Assembly: GCF_002837275.1 (NCBI RefSeq)
Contig: NZ_NXIF01000008.1
Coordinates: 1 to 64,000 of the forward strand
Length of the DNA stretch: 64,000 nucleotides
Direction: 5' to 3'
DNA from: Malaciobacter halophilus
GTDB taxonomy: Bacteria; Campylobacterota; Campylobacteria; Campylobacterales; Arcobacteraceae
Positions 20,176 through 28,850 of the stretch are shown in pieces (position 1 is the stretch's first letter; each line of letters opens with the position of its first letter). Position numbers and translations under genes: made by a program. Below the pieces are notes generated by a model. The model was not told where the DNA came from. It did not search any database and was given only the letters and a program-made list of their open reading frames with translations.

Positions 20176-20946
20176 ATGACTAAAACTTTAGATTTTCATA
20201 TAAAAAAGTTTGATTGTTTAAAAACTTATCCAAATGAGATTTATTATAGAGGAAACCTAGATTTATTAAATAAAAATAGCATCTCAATTGTGGGTACAAG
20301 AAGACCTATTAATTATACTAAGCAGTTATGCTATGAATTAGCATCTAAACTATCAAATAGAGGTATATGCATTGTAAGTGGTGGTGCAATGGGTGTTGAT
20401 GCCATAGCACATCAAGGTGCTGGTTTTAATAATACAATATCTATTTTAGCCAATGGACTAAATATTAAATATCCAAAAGTAAATAAAAATCTCTTAACAA
20501 GTATTGAAAATCAAGGCTTGTTATTAAGTACATATAAAGATAATTTTAAAGCAACTAAATATACCTTTGTACATAGAAATGAACTAGTTGTAGCATTAAG
20601 TGATACTTTAGTAATAATGCAAGCAGATGAAAACTCTGGAAGTATTAGAAGTTTAGAGTATGCCTTAAAAATGAATAAAAAAATTTATACAATATCTCAT
20701 AGAGCAAATGATAATAAAGGATTAATACAATATATAAAAAAAGGTTTAGTTGAAGTTATTTATGATGTTGATGAATTTGTAAACAGCTTTAAAAAAGAAG
20801 AATCTAAACAAGATGATGAAATACTAACTTATTTAAAAACTAATCCAACTTATGAAGAAGCACTTTTAAGATACAATCAAAAGATATTTGAATATGAATT
20901 AAACTCCATTTTCAAAGTAGAAAATGGAGTTTGTATAGTTATTTAG
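20176..20946 (+). CDS. dprA: DNA-processing protein DprA
   Basis: Binds incoming single-stranded DNA and loads RecA during natural transformation. The Rossmann-like core has ISIVGTRRP, IVSGGAMGVDAIAH and ENSGSIRSLEYAL. The length of 256 aa lacks the N-terminal SAM domain of longer DprA proteins, as is usual in this phylum, and keeps a short C-terminal region. It overlaps the convergent nhaA by eight bases. A perfect 10-bp inverted repeat lies within its last codons (20903-20930). Confidence 0.9.
   Translation: MTKTLDFHIKKFDCLKTYPNEIYYRGNLDLLNKNSISIVGTRRPINYTKQLCYELASKLSNRGICIVSGGAMGVDAIAHQGAGFNNTISILANGLNIKYPKVNKNLLTSIENQGLLLSTYKDNFKATKYTFVHRNELVVALSDTLVIMQADENSGSIRSLEYALKMNKKIYTISHRANDNKGLIQYIKKGLVEVIYDVDEFVNSFKKEESKQDDEILTYLKTNPTYEEALLRYNQKIFEYELNSIFKVENGVCIVI
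20903..20930. repeat. Inverted repeat inside the 3' end of dprA
   Basis: ACTCCATTTT at 20903-20912 pairs with AAAATGGAGT at 20921-20930. It lies just before the dprA stop and just downstream of the convergent nhaA stop. It could be a weak terminator for the minus strand, although no clean U tract follows. Confidence 0.4.
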
Positions 20947-22111
20947 TAGCTGTACTTCTTAAAATTAAGTATCCAAAGATACCAGAAAGAAAAGAACCTA
21001 TTAAAATTGCTAATTTATCTGTATAAGCAAATAAAGTATCATCTGTAAAGGCTAATGAATTAACAAATAAACTCATTGTAAAACCAATACCTGTTAATAT
21101 GGCGACTCCATACAATTGCTTAAAGTTAGCACCTTCTGGAATAGTTGCAAGTTTTAATTTAATAGCAATATATGAAAAACCAAATACCCCTAATTGTTTA
21201 CCAATAAATAGTCCTAACATAATACCCATTGGTACATTTGTTAATAGTTGTTCAGGAGATATATTTCTTAAATCTACTCCTGCATTTACAAATGCAAAAA
21301 GAGGAAGAATAAAAAATGCTACCCAATAGTGCAAAGAGTGTTCCATATCTTTTAACATAGAGAACTCTTTTCCATCTTTTGTTTTAGACCTTAAAGGAAT
21401 TGTAAAAGCTAAAGCAACCCCCGCTAATGTAGCATGAACACCTGATTTTAATACAGAAACCCAAAGTATAATACCAACTAAAATATATGCAGCTGGCTTA
21501 ATAACTTTAAATCTATTTAATGCTATTAATACTATTAAAGCCAAAGTAGCAACAACAATAGAAGTAATAGACAAATCAGTAGTATAAAATAAAGCAATAA
21601 CAACAATAGCACCTAAATCATCAAGAATTGCCAATGCCATCAAAAATATTTTTAAAGATACAGGAACTCTACTTCCAAGTAAAGATAAAATTCCTAAAGC
21701 AAAAGCAATATCAGTAGCTGTTGGAATTGCCCAACCTTTCATAGCAATTTCATCACCCATATTAAAATATACATAAACTAAAGCTGGAACTAACATCCCA
21801 CCAACAGCAGCAATTGCTGGTAGAGTAATCTGTTTTGCGCTAGAAAGATGACCTTCAAGTAACTCCCTTTTTACTTCAAGACCAATAAGAAAGAAAAATA
21901 TAGCCATCAAACCATCATTAATCCATAGAAAAAGTGGTTTTGCAATATTTAATGCACCAAACCTTACTTCAACAGGAGTATGTAAAAAAGCATTATATAT
22001 TGGAGAAAAATCAGTATTCTTCAATATTAATGCTGCTATTGTAACGAAGATAAGCACTATCCCCGCACTTGACTCGCTTTTTATAAAATCCTCTATTGTT
22101 ACTTTTAACAT
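20939..22111 (-). CDS. nhaA: Na+/H+ antiporter NhaA (copy 1)
   Basis: Electrogenic Na+/H+ antiporter of the inner membrane, with about 12 transmembrane helices. The ion-binding aspartates are in TATDIAFALG and in the pair of LAILDDLGAI. The length of 390 aa matches E. coli NhaA. ATG at 22111 is preferred over TTG at 22114 because GAGGA then has normal spacing. A second paralogue is at 28849-30036. Confidence 0.95.
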   Translation of the reverse strand: MLKVTIEDFIKSESSAGIVLIFVTIAALILKNTDFSPIYNAFLHTPVEVRFGALNIAKPLFLWINDGLMAIFFFLIGLEVKRELLEGHLSSAKQITLPAIAAVGGMLVPALVYVYFNMGDEIAMKGWAIPTATDIAFALGILSLLGSRVPVSLKIFLMALAILDDLGAIVVIALFYTTDLSITSIVVATLALIVLIALNRFKVIKPAAYILVGIILWVSVLKSGVHATLAGVALAFTIPLRSKTKDGKEFSMLKDMEHSLHYWVAFFILPLFAFVNAGVDLRNISPEQLLTNVPMGIMLGLFIGKQLGVFGFSYIAIKLKLATIPEGANFKQLYGVAILTGIGFTMSLFVNSLAFTDDTLFAYTDKLAILIGSFLSGIFGYLILRSTATK

Positions 22112-22222
22112 CAATTTCCTCTTTTTTTTTATTAAGTTTATTAAATTTTTCTTTAAACAACTTTAAAATGACAAACTATAATATTGATGTAGAAAGTATA
22201 CACACTTTAATAATATTAAGCT

Positions 22223-23047
22223 TTATATATAGATTTTTAATACATAAGTTCCTATTTGTTCTTTATTAATATTATATATTGGAGTATATAATAAATAGTA
22301 ATTCGAACGTTTAACATATGCAGTATATTTAAACTCTTGATTGTCTAAAAAAGAGAAATCTTCTAATTTGTTATTTAGTACAACATAATTTTTCAGAATT
22401 TGTTCTTTTTTAAACTCTATTTTAGTAGGAATAGATATATATTTTTTATCCATTAATACATAAAGTTTAATACCTAAATCTTTAAAATGCTCAATAATAG
22501 AACTAAAATCTGTAATGGCTTCAATTGAACCTAAATACTCTCCATTCTCAACAACAGGACTAATACCTCTAATAAGCATAGAGAATCGACCAATCTCAAT
22601 ACAGGCTTTTGGTATCTTCTCATTTTTTACTATTTTTAGACAGTCCCTAAACTCTTTTAGTGAGTCATTTTTACTATTATTTAAATCCCATAATCTAAAA
22701 AAACTTTGTAAATTTTTTTTATGAAGATGGATTTTAACATCTTTAAATAACGAAGTATTAACCAAACTCTGTTTTGACTTTTGTAAATACTTGACACACT
22801 CTTTTTTATTATTTGTTTTTAAACATCTTTTTATATCACTGTTTTTAGATAATAATACAGCTGAAGTTAAAACTAACTCTTTATTTTTTCTAATCTCTTT
22901 AGTTAAATTTTCAAGATACATATCCATAATATCTTCATTTGCACTTTTTTGTTCATAAATCATATAACTATTAAATGCCCAAAAAAGAAAAAAAGAGCTA
23001 ATAGCTATAAAAAATAAAAGAAATACAAAATTTCTATTAAATATCAT
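22223..23047 (-). CDS. Stand-alone Cache-domain sensor protein
   Basis: About 274 aa: one N-terminal membrane helix (about residues 4-24), a helical linker, then an extracytoplasmic Cache-type ligand-binding domain recognised by LHKKNLQSFFRLWD, IGRFSMLIRGISPV and GEYLGSIEAITDF. There is no HAMP, kinase, methyl-accepting or other output domain, and the protein ends inside the sensor. It overlaps the kinase gene by 11 bases; ATG at 23047 uses the GGAG just before it (an upstream ATG at 23059 has none). I infer that it passes a ligand signal to the adjacent kinase. Confidence 0.75.
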   Translation of the reverse strand: MIFNRNFVFLLFFIAISSFFLFWAFNSYMIYEQKSANEDIMDMYLENLTKEIRKNKELVLTSAVLLSKNSDIKRCLKTNNKKECVKYLQKSKQSLVNTSLFKDVKIHLHKKNLQSFFRLWDLNNSKNDSLKEFRDCLKIVKNEKIPKACIEIGRFSMLIRGISPVVENGEYLGSIEAITDFSSIIEHFKDLGIKLYVLMDKKYISIPTKIEFKKEQILKNYVVLNNKLEDFSFLDNQEFKYTAYVKRSNYYLLYTPIYNINKEQIGTYVLKIYI

Positions 23048-24206
23048 CTTCAACTCCATCTAGAAACTTTTTTTTGTAATTATTAAAAGTATAAATAAAT
23101 GCTGTACCTTCATTGATTTTTGTATTTACATCAATTTTAATACCATTTTTATTTGCAATATTTTTTATAATATTTAAACCTAATCCAAATCCACCTTGAA
23201 CCTCATCTTGTCTTTCAAATCTATTAAAAGCCTTTTTTATATCTTTTATTCCATGTCCATAATCTTTAATAATTAATACCGATTCGTCTGAATTATTTTT
23301 TAAACTAATTTCAATTTTACTTTTTGGGTTTGAGTATTTTATTGCATTACTTAAAGTATTATCAATTACTCTTTGAAACTCCAAAGAGTTCATAAAAATA
23401 AAGCAGTTTTTATCTATTTGTACATAAAACTCAATTGCTTTTGAACTAGCAACATCCTCAAAAAAATCAACTCTTGATTGTAAAAGTTTTGATATATCTA
23501 ATTTCTCTTTTATATATCTTACTTTCTTATTTTTTATATGATACTCTATATCTTCATAAGTTATTTGTATCTGCTTTAATGCAGTTTTCATTCTTTTTGT
23601 ATATTTATTTGTTTCAGTTTTTTGAACAAGTAAATCTAAATTGATATTTATTACACCCAAAGGAGTTTTTAACTCATGCATTGTATCATTGAAAAAAGAG
23701 TTTGTATATTTTTGCATTAGTTCATATGGTCTTGCAGTATTTTTTATAATAACTTTATTTAAAATATAAATATTTGCAAGAATAACTAAAAAAAGTAAGA
23801 TTGCAATAAATATAATTTTTGCATAATTTATCTGTGCTTCACTTATAATATATCTTGCATCATATCTATTTAGATACTCTAACTCTTTTTTATAATACAT
23901 ATAAGGGTATTCAATTGAAGTTTTAAAATCAAAATCCTCAATATCTTTTGATAAGCTTGATGATATTATTTGCATATTTTTATCAAAAAGTGCAAACTTA
24001 ATCTTCACACTTCTTGATAAATCTAAATTTGTAGAGTATATTCTTCTTTCAAGATTATTTGTAAACTTTTCTAAAGCCAACTCTTTTAAAATCAACTCTT
24101 TTTCAAAAGAGAATACAACTGCAAAATATGTAGGTATTGAAAAAAGAATCATTACCAAAAAAGTATAAAAGTATGCAACTTTTTTTTCGTTAACTTGGTA
24201 CTTCAA
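23037..24206 (-). CDS. Sensor histidine kinase of the psr island
   Basis: A 389-aa kinase with transmembrane helices at about 9-33 and 129-150 flanking a small periplasmic part of about 95 residues. HisKA has His177 in NDTMHELKTPLG, and HATPase_c shows DNTLSNAIKYS, DYGHGI and GGFGLGLN. The periplasmic part is too small for a full Cache domain, which fits a separate sensor subunit encoded next. The start is TTG at 24206, inside the regulator gene (17-base overlap). It is the partner of the OmpR-type regulator upstream. Confidence 0.88.
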   Translation of the reverse strand: MKYQVNEKKVAYFYTFLVMILFSIPTYFAVVFSFEKELILKELALEKFTNNLERRIYSTNLDLSRSVKIKFALFDKNMQIISSSLSKDIEDFDFKTSIEYPYMYYKKELEYLNRYDARYIISEAQINYAKIIFIAILLFLVILANIYILNKVIIKNTARPYELMQKYTNSFFNDTMHELKTPLGVININLDLLVQKTETNKYTKRMKTALKQIQITYEDIEYHIKNKKVRYIKEKLDISKLLQSRVDFFEDVASSKAIEFYVQIDKNCFIFMNSLEFQRVIDNTLSNAIKYSNPKSKIEISLKNNSDESVLIIKDYGHGIKDIKKAFNRFERQDEVQGGFGLGLNIIKNIANKNGIKIDVNTKINEGTAFIYTFNNYKKKFLDGVEDDI

Positions 24207-24858
24207 TTTTATATCCCAATCCCCTTGAAGAGAGGATAAACTCTTTATTTGTTTTAACTCTTATTTTACTAATATACATTCTAATATCTGCATAATGTAT
24301 CTCTTTACCTTCCCATACATTCTCTCTTAATGTTTCAATTTCACAGTAACAGTTTGCATTTTTTATTAGAAATCTTACTAACTCTATCTCTTTTGATGTT
24401 AATTCTATGTCTTTATCATCTTTTTTTAATACTCCTGAAATAAATTCAAAAGTATAACCATTTTTTAGTTTATATGAAGAGTCTTTATCTGTATTGTATT
24501 TACTCTTAATTAACTGGTTCACTCTTAATTCTAACTCTTTTAATTCAAAAGGTTTTTTTAAATAATCATCACAACCTAATTCATAACCAATAGTCATATT
24601 ATCAATATCAACTAAAGAGGTCATTATTAAAATTGGTGTGTTATTATCTCCCATCTCTTTTATAGCTTTAATTAATTCGTGACCGTTTAATTTAGGAACT
24701 TTAATATCCAAAATTAATAGATAATAACTATTTTCTACAATAGCATCTAATGCTTCTTCCCCATCATAAAAACTATCAACTTGAAATCCTAACTCTTCTA
24801 AGTATTCAGTAATACTCTCATTGTAGTTATAGTCATCTTCTAAAAGTAATATTTTCAT
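24190..24858 (-). CDS. OmpR-family response regulator of the psr island
   Basis: A 222-aa regulator: receiver domain (about 1-115) with acidic residues EDD at 7-9, phospho-Asp51 in LILDIKVPKLNG and the conserved Lys in LKKPF; then a winged-helix DNA-binding domain (about 130-222, with SKEIELVRFL and YISKIRVK). It is followed by the overlapping kinase gene and lies 42 bases after psrC. The psrABC promoter is the obvious candidate target. Confidence 0.92.
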   Translation of the reverse strand: MKILLLEDDYNYNESITEYLEELGFQVDSFYDGEEALDAIVENSYYLLILDIKVPKLNGHELIKAIKEMGDNNTPILIMTSLVDIDNMTIGYELGCDDYLKKPFELKELELRVNQLIKSKYNTDKDSSYKLKNGYTFEFISGVLKKDDKDIELTSKEIELVRFLIKNANCYCEIETLRENVWEGKEIHYADIRMYISKIRVKTNKEFILSSRGLGYKIEVPS

Positions 24859-24871
24859 ATGTTATTATATA

Positions 24872-24898
24872 ACTAGAAAGGTTAAAAACCCCTCTAGT
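24872..24898 (-). terminator. Weak hairpin between psrC and the regulator gene
   Basis: ACTAGA and TCTAGT form the outer stem, with a GG/CC inner part and two mismatches. It may attenuate read-through from psrABC into the two-component genes. Weak. Confidence 0.3.
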
Positions 24899-24900
24899 AG

Positions 24901-25872
24901 TTAAGCTCCTGTAAATAATTGTCCAGCATATACTACATAAAATCTAAGTAGTATTACACCTGCTAAAACAATCATTGAGTTTATTAATATAAACCCCACT
25001 TTATAAGCGTGATTTCTCAATGCTGTAAATGCTATTAGTAAAGGAGAAACCAATCCTAATCCAATAACACCAAACCAAAAAATAGAAGCCCATTTTCCAA
25101 CAGTTAATGCTTGAATTGCTGCAACTTCAGCACTTCCACCTGCATAAAGCATACCTACAAAAAGTATAATTAATAGAGGTATTTCTAATAAAATAACTCT
25201 TAAATCTAAAATAAGTAAATATTTAATACTCTCTTTATTAATACTGCTTTTAAAGAAAATCATTCCTACTAAAATATTTCCAGCAATCCCTGCACTAATA
25301 CCTGAAGCTAAAAATAGTATAGGTAATACTGGTGAATTCCACATAGGATATGTCATATTAGCTGATAATAAGAACCCTGTATAAGCTCCTACAACTAAAG
25401 CTAAACCAAACAGTACATACTCAATTCTTTTTGCATAAACCTCAAAACTTTTAATATATGAGATTATTGGTGAAAACATAGATAACAGTTTATTCTGTTT
25501 TATAGTATCTTCAAAAATTAGTCCCATAAAAACAAATGCTAATGGTGTATAAATAAATAATGCTATTACACCAAGTGTCATAACTGATGTAAAGTTATAA
25601 CTAATCAATAACCAATAAAAAGATAAAGGTTTCCCTAAATCAACAATTAAAAGCAATAATCCAACACAAATAGTAAGAGGAGAGATTATTGCACCAGCTT
25701 TAATCATAGCATCCCAAATAGATGAACTATCTTTTTCATGACGATTCCATTTTACAAGAAGTGCTATTATTATTGAACCTGCACTAAGTCCTGCTAAAAA
25801 CAGATATACTGCAATTGGCCAAGGCCAATTAATAACCTCATATTGAGCTGTGCTTCCCCACATATTATTCAT
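24901..25872 (-). CDS. psrC: PsrC/NrfD-family membrane quinol-binding subunit
   Basis: A 323-aa integral membrane protein with about eight to nine hydrophobic helices, of the NrfD/PsrC family that passes electrons from menaquinol to the iron-sulfur subunit. The start has the typical VINWPWPIAVYLFLAGLSAG pattern. Wolinella PsrC is about the same length. Its start overlaps the psrB stop by eight bases. Confidence 0.9.
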   Translation of the reverse strand: MNNMWGSTAQYEVINWPWPIAVYLFLAGLSAGSIIIALLVKWNRHEKDSSSIWDAMIKAGAIISPLTICVGLLLLIVDLGKPLSFYWLLISYNFTSVMTLGVIALFIYTPLAFVFMGLIFEDTIKQNKLLSMFSPIISYIKSFEVYAKRIEYVLFGLALVVGAYTGFLLSANMTYPMWNSPVLPILFLASGISAGIAGNILVGMIFFKSSINKESIKYLLILDLRVILLEIPLLIILFVGMLYAGGSAEVAAIQALTVGKWASIFWFGVIGLGLVSPLLIAFTALRNHAYKVGFILINSMIVLAGVILLRFYVVYAGQLFTGA

Positions 25873-26434
25873 AACTTACTCCTCTTTTATTAGGAACAAA
25901 TGCTACTTTAGGTTTAGTTCCTAAATGTGCTTTTGGATACAATAAATTATTCTCATTTGCTTTTTTATAAACTTCAGAACTTGTATCACTTATATCTCCA
26001 AATACTAATGCATCTGTAGGACATACTGTTACACATGCTGGGTCTAAACCTTTTTTTACTCTATTTGAATAACAAAAAGTACATTTATCAACTGCTTTTG
26101 TAACAGGATTCATAAATCTTGCATTATAAGGACATGCAACAATACAATATTTACAAGATACACATGTATCTTCATCAATATGTACAACTCCATCTTTTGT
26201 TTGAAACGATGCTTTTGTAGGACAAACCTCAACACATGGTGCATCTTCACACATAACACATGATTGTCTTCTCATATCCATTTTCAAGTTTGGAAAAGTT
26301 CCTTTTGTCTCAACTCTTACTTGTAATCTAAAAACATCATCAGGTACATCATTTTCACTTCTACATGCAACACTACAAGCTTGGCACCCTATACATAAAT
26401 TCTCATCATGAATCATTCTATATTTTTTACTCAT
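25865..26434 (-). CDS. psrB: PsrB-like four-cluster ferredoxin subunit
   Basis: A 189-aa electron-transfer subunit with four cysteine groups for 4Fe-4S clusters: CIGCQACSVAC, CVMCEDAPCVEVCP, CVSCKYCIVACPYNARF and CTFCYS...CVTVCP. The length matches Wolinella PsrB. It sits between the catalytic and membrane subunits. It has no signal peptide and is presumably exported with PsrA by the Tat route. Confidence 0.93.
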   Translation of the reverse strand: MSKKYRMIHDENLCIGCQACSVACRSENDVPDDVFRLQVRVETKGTFPNLKMDMRRQSCVMCEDAPCVEVCPTKASFQTKDGVVHIDEDTCVSCKYCIVACPYNARFMNPVTKAVDKCTFCYSNRVKKGLDPACVTVCPTDALVFGDISDTSSEVYKKANENNLLYPKAHLGTKPKVAFVPNKRGVSYE

Positions 26435-26444
26435 AACTTACCCC

Positions 26445-28745
26445 TTAAGCTTTAGTGATTTTTACGCCCACATTTGTAACCATAGTCGAACAAACAGGAC
26501 CTTTAATTAATGGTAATAGTTTAGATTGATTTGTTCCTATACCATTTGTTCTTTTTAAATCACTTGACTCTCTACCAAATCCCATATAAACAAAAAGTGT
26601 ATCTGGTCTAATTCCCTCAGTTACAAAAACTGTACCTTTCTCTTTTCCTATATCATTTTCTAAATAGATTTTATCTCCATTTTTCAAATTCTCTTTTTTA
26701 GCTGTTTGAGGATTTATCCAAACAGGATTATCACTCATTAGCATATTTAAATAAGGTACATTATGTGTATGACCATTTGTATGAATTGCACTTTTTCCAG
26801 AAGTTAATATATAAGGATAACCTCTAGTTACATCCATATTATTATCATCTCTTGGAACACCATAACCTTTAAACTCTTCTTCTACTTGTTGTGAGAAAAT
26901 CTCAATTTTTCCACTTGGAGTTTTTAAGTTATCTAACATACTTCCCATTAATCCATCTTCATCTAAATATTTTCTAGCATTTGGATATTTATTTACAAAA
27001 TCTTTTACATATTTTTCTTCTCTATAATATAAAGTTGGAATAGAGTATGAAACATACCCTTTAGACATAAGCTCTTTTAGTAATTTATCATTACCTTTTG
27101 CTTGTTGTACTCTATACTGTAAAATATTATCCCATTTATAATCTTTATCAATTCCCATTTTTTTAGCTAATGTTCTAAAAATTTCATGACTTGCTAAAGT
27201 ATTATTAATAGGGTCAACAATTTTATTTCTTATCATATATGTTGGTTTAGATGAACTTTTATCCATAATTCCTTCATCTCTTTCAAGATAAGTTGCCTCT
27301 GGTAAAACAACATCAGCCATTAGTGCAGTTTCTGACATATAAACATCTGTTACAACAATAAAATCTAATTTATGCATAGCCTCTTTCATTGTTTTAGGAT
27401 CTGCAACTGTAATTAATGGATTTGTTCTTATCATAAACCACCCTTTTACTTCATAAGGGTCTTTATTTAAAATCGCTTTTGGTATATCCATTAATACACC
27501 TTGATTTCTACCAACAAAAGCATTATCACTACCTTTTAGTGAAGCTCTATCAACTCTTAATGTTTTAGGAGTTTCAAAGTGTTTATCTGGATTTGTTATA
27601 GTTGGTGCTATATCAATACCTGCAAGTTTATTACATGTTTTTGCTTTTTTCTTAAAAAATAAACCACCCTCTTTTTCTATATTACCCATTAGTGCATTTG
27701 CAATTAATATAGCTCTTGTTCTTTGATACTCACTTTGACCAGTTGTTGTTTTATGTCCCCAGTCAATAATACAGTTTGGAGCTGCTTTATATAATTCATT
27801 TGCAACTCTTTCTGCAACATCAGCTTTAATACCTGTAATTTTCTCTTGCCATTGAGGAGTTGTTGTTTTAGTACTTTCAATTAAGTGCTCAATTCCTACT
27901 GTATATCTTTGTACAAACTCTTTATCATATTTCCCATCTCTTAACCAAACATGAATTAAAGATAATACAAAAGCTAAATCAGTTCCAGGTTTTACACTAT
28001 GCCACTCATCTGCTTTTGCTGCAACTATTGAAAATCTAGGTTCTAAAACTACAAGTTTTGTTTTTTCACTTGCAGCAGCTTTTGCTAATTTTTTTGTTGA
28101 GCTTACATTAATACCCTCAAATAAATTATGCCCAAAATTCAAAATATATTTTGATTTAGAAAAGTCTCTTTTTAAACCTGTTCCATATGTATGTTTAAAT
28201 GCAACTTTATAAGCAATTGGACAGTGACTGTGGTGTGAAAATAAATTTGGACTTTCAAATGCCTTTGAAAATGTACTTAAATGAGAAAAATGCTCACCTG
28301 TTTTTGAAGAGAATAGAACTGCTTGAGGACCATACTCCTCTTTGATTTTCATCATTTTTTTAGCAATTAAATTCAATGCCTCTTCATAAGTAGCCTCTTT
28401 CCATCTACCCTCACCTCTTTTTCCTACTCTAATTAGTGGTTTAACTAATCTTTGTGGGTCATAAAGTTGTGAGTGTCCTGCAGCACCTCTAGCACATACA
28501 GATGTACCCATTCCTTTAGAATATTTATTTCCTTGGATAAATACACTTTTACCATCAACTACTTTACCTTCAATTTGACATCTACTAGTACACATCTCGC
28601 AGTAACTTCTAACAAATTTAGTGCTTCCACTTATAGTTTGTGCACCTAAACTCCCTAGAGTTCCTGTCATACAAGATATTCCAGCAATAGCAGTCGAGCA
28701 TGAAGTAACTTTAAGAAAATCTCTTCTTGTATAATTACTACTCAT
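26445..28745 (-). CDS. psrA: PsrA/PhsA-like molybdopterin oxidoreductase
   Basis: A 766-aa catalytic subunit of the DMSO reductase superfamily. It has a Tat signal (TRRDFLK, about residues 6-12), a 4Fe-4S motif at Cys49, Cys52, Cys56 and Cys84, and a probable molybdenum ligand Cys175 in HHSHCPIA. Length and gene order ABC match Wolinella polysulfide reductase; thiosulfate reductase PhsA or a tetrathionate-type enzyme are alternatives that sequence alone cannot exclude. It works in the periplasm with PsrB and PsrC using menaquinol. AAGGAT precedes the ATG. Confidence 0.88.
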   Translation of the reverse strand: MSSNYTRRDFLKVTSCSTAIAGISCMTGTLGSLGAQTISGSTKFVRSYCEMCTSRCQIEGKVVDGKSVFIQGNKYSKGMGTSVCARGAAGHSQLYDPQRLVKPLIRVGKRGEGRWKEATYEEALNLIAKKMMKIKEEYGPQAVLFSSKTGEHFSHLSTFSKAFESPNLFSHHSHCPIAYKVAFKHTYGTGLKRDFSKSKYILNFGHNLFEGINVSSTKKLAKAAASEKTKLVVLEPRFSIVAAKADEWHSVKPGTDLAFVLSLIHVWLRDGKYDKEFVQRYTVGIEHLIESTKTTTPQWQEKITGIKADVAERVANELYKAAPNCIIDWGHKTTTGQSEYQRTRAILIANALMGNIEKEGGLFFKKKAKTCNKLAGIDIAPTITNPDKHFETPKTLRVDRASLKGSDNAFVGRNQGVLMDIPKAILNKDPYEVKGWFMIRTNPLITVADPKTMKEAMHKLDFIVVTDVYMSETALMADVVLPEATYLERDEGIMDKSSSKPTYMIRNKIVDPINNTLASHEIFRTLAKKMGIDKDYKWDNILQYRVQQAKGNDKLLKELMSKGYVSYSIPTLYYREEKYVKDFVNKYPNARKYLDEDGLMGSMLDNLKTPSGKIEIFSQQVEEEFKGYGVPRDDNNMDVTRGYPYILTSGKSAIHTNGHTHNVPYLNMLMSDNPVWINPQTAKKENLKNGDKIYLENDIGKEKGTVFVTEGIRPDTLFVYMGFGRESSDLKRTNGIGTNQSKLLPLIKGPVCSTMVTNVGVKITKA

Positions 28746-28754
28746 TTGTTATCC

Positions 28755-28811
28755 TTTACATAATTTCTTATATACTGAAATAGTAATATTAAAGTATAAA
28801 TTTTATGTAAA
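28755..28811. promoter_or_regulatory. psrA promoter region with a spaced inverted repeat
   Basis: TTTACATAA at 28755-28763 and TTATGTAAA at 28803-28811 form a perfect 9-bp inverted repeat with a 39-base spacer in the region upstream of psrA. Between them, minus-strand TATACT (28798-28793) could be a -10 box. The arms may bind a dimeric regulator such as the adjacent OmpR-type protein, but the wide spacing is unusual. Confidence 0.4.
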
Positions 28812-28828
28812 TTTAAAATAAATAAGTA

Positions 28829-28850
28829 AAAGCCCTATTTAAAGGGCTTT
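28829..28850 (-). terminator. Terminator after nhaA copy 2
   Basis: AAAGCCCT pairs with AGGGCTTT; the stem overlaps the nhaA stop codon and is followed on the minus strand by a T-rich run. It separates nhaA from the psrA transcript. Confidence 0.7.
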
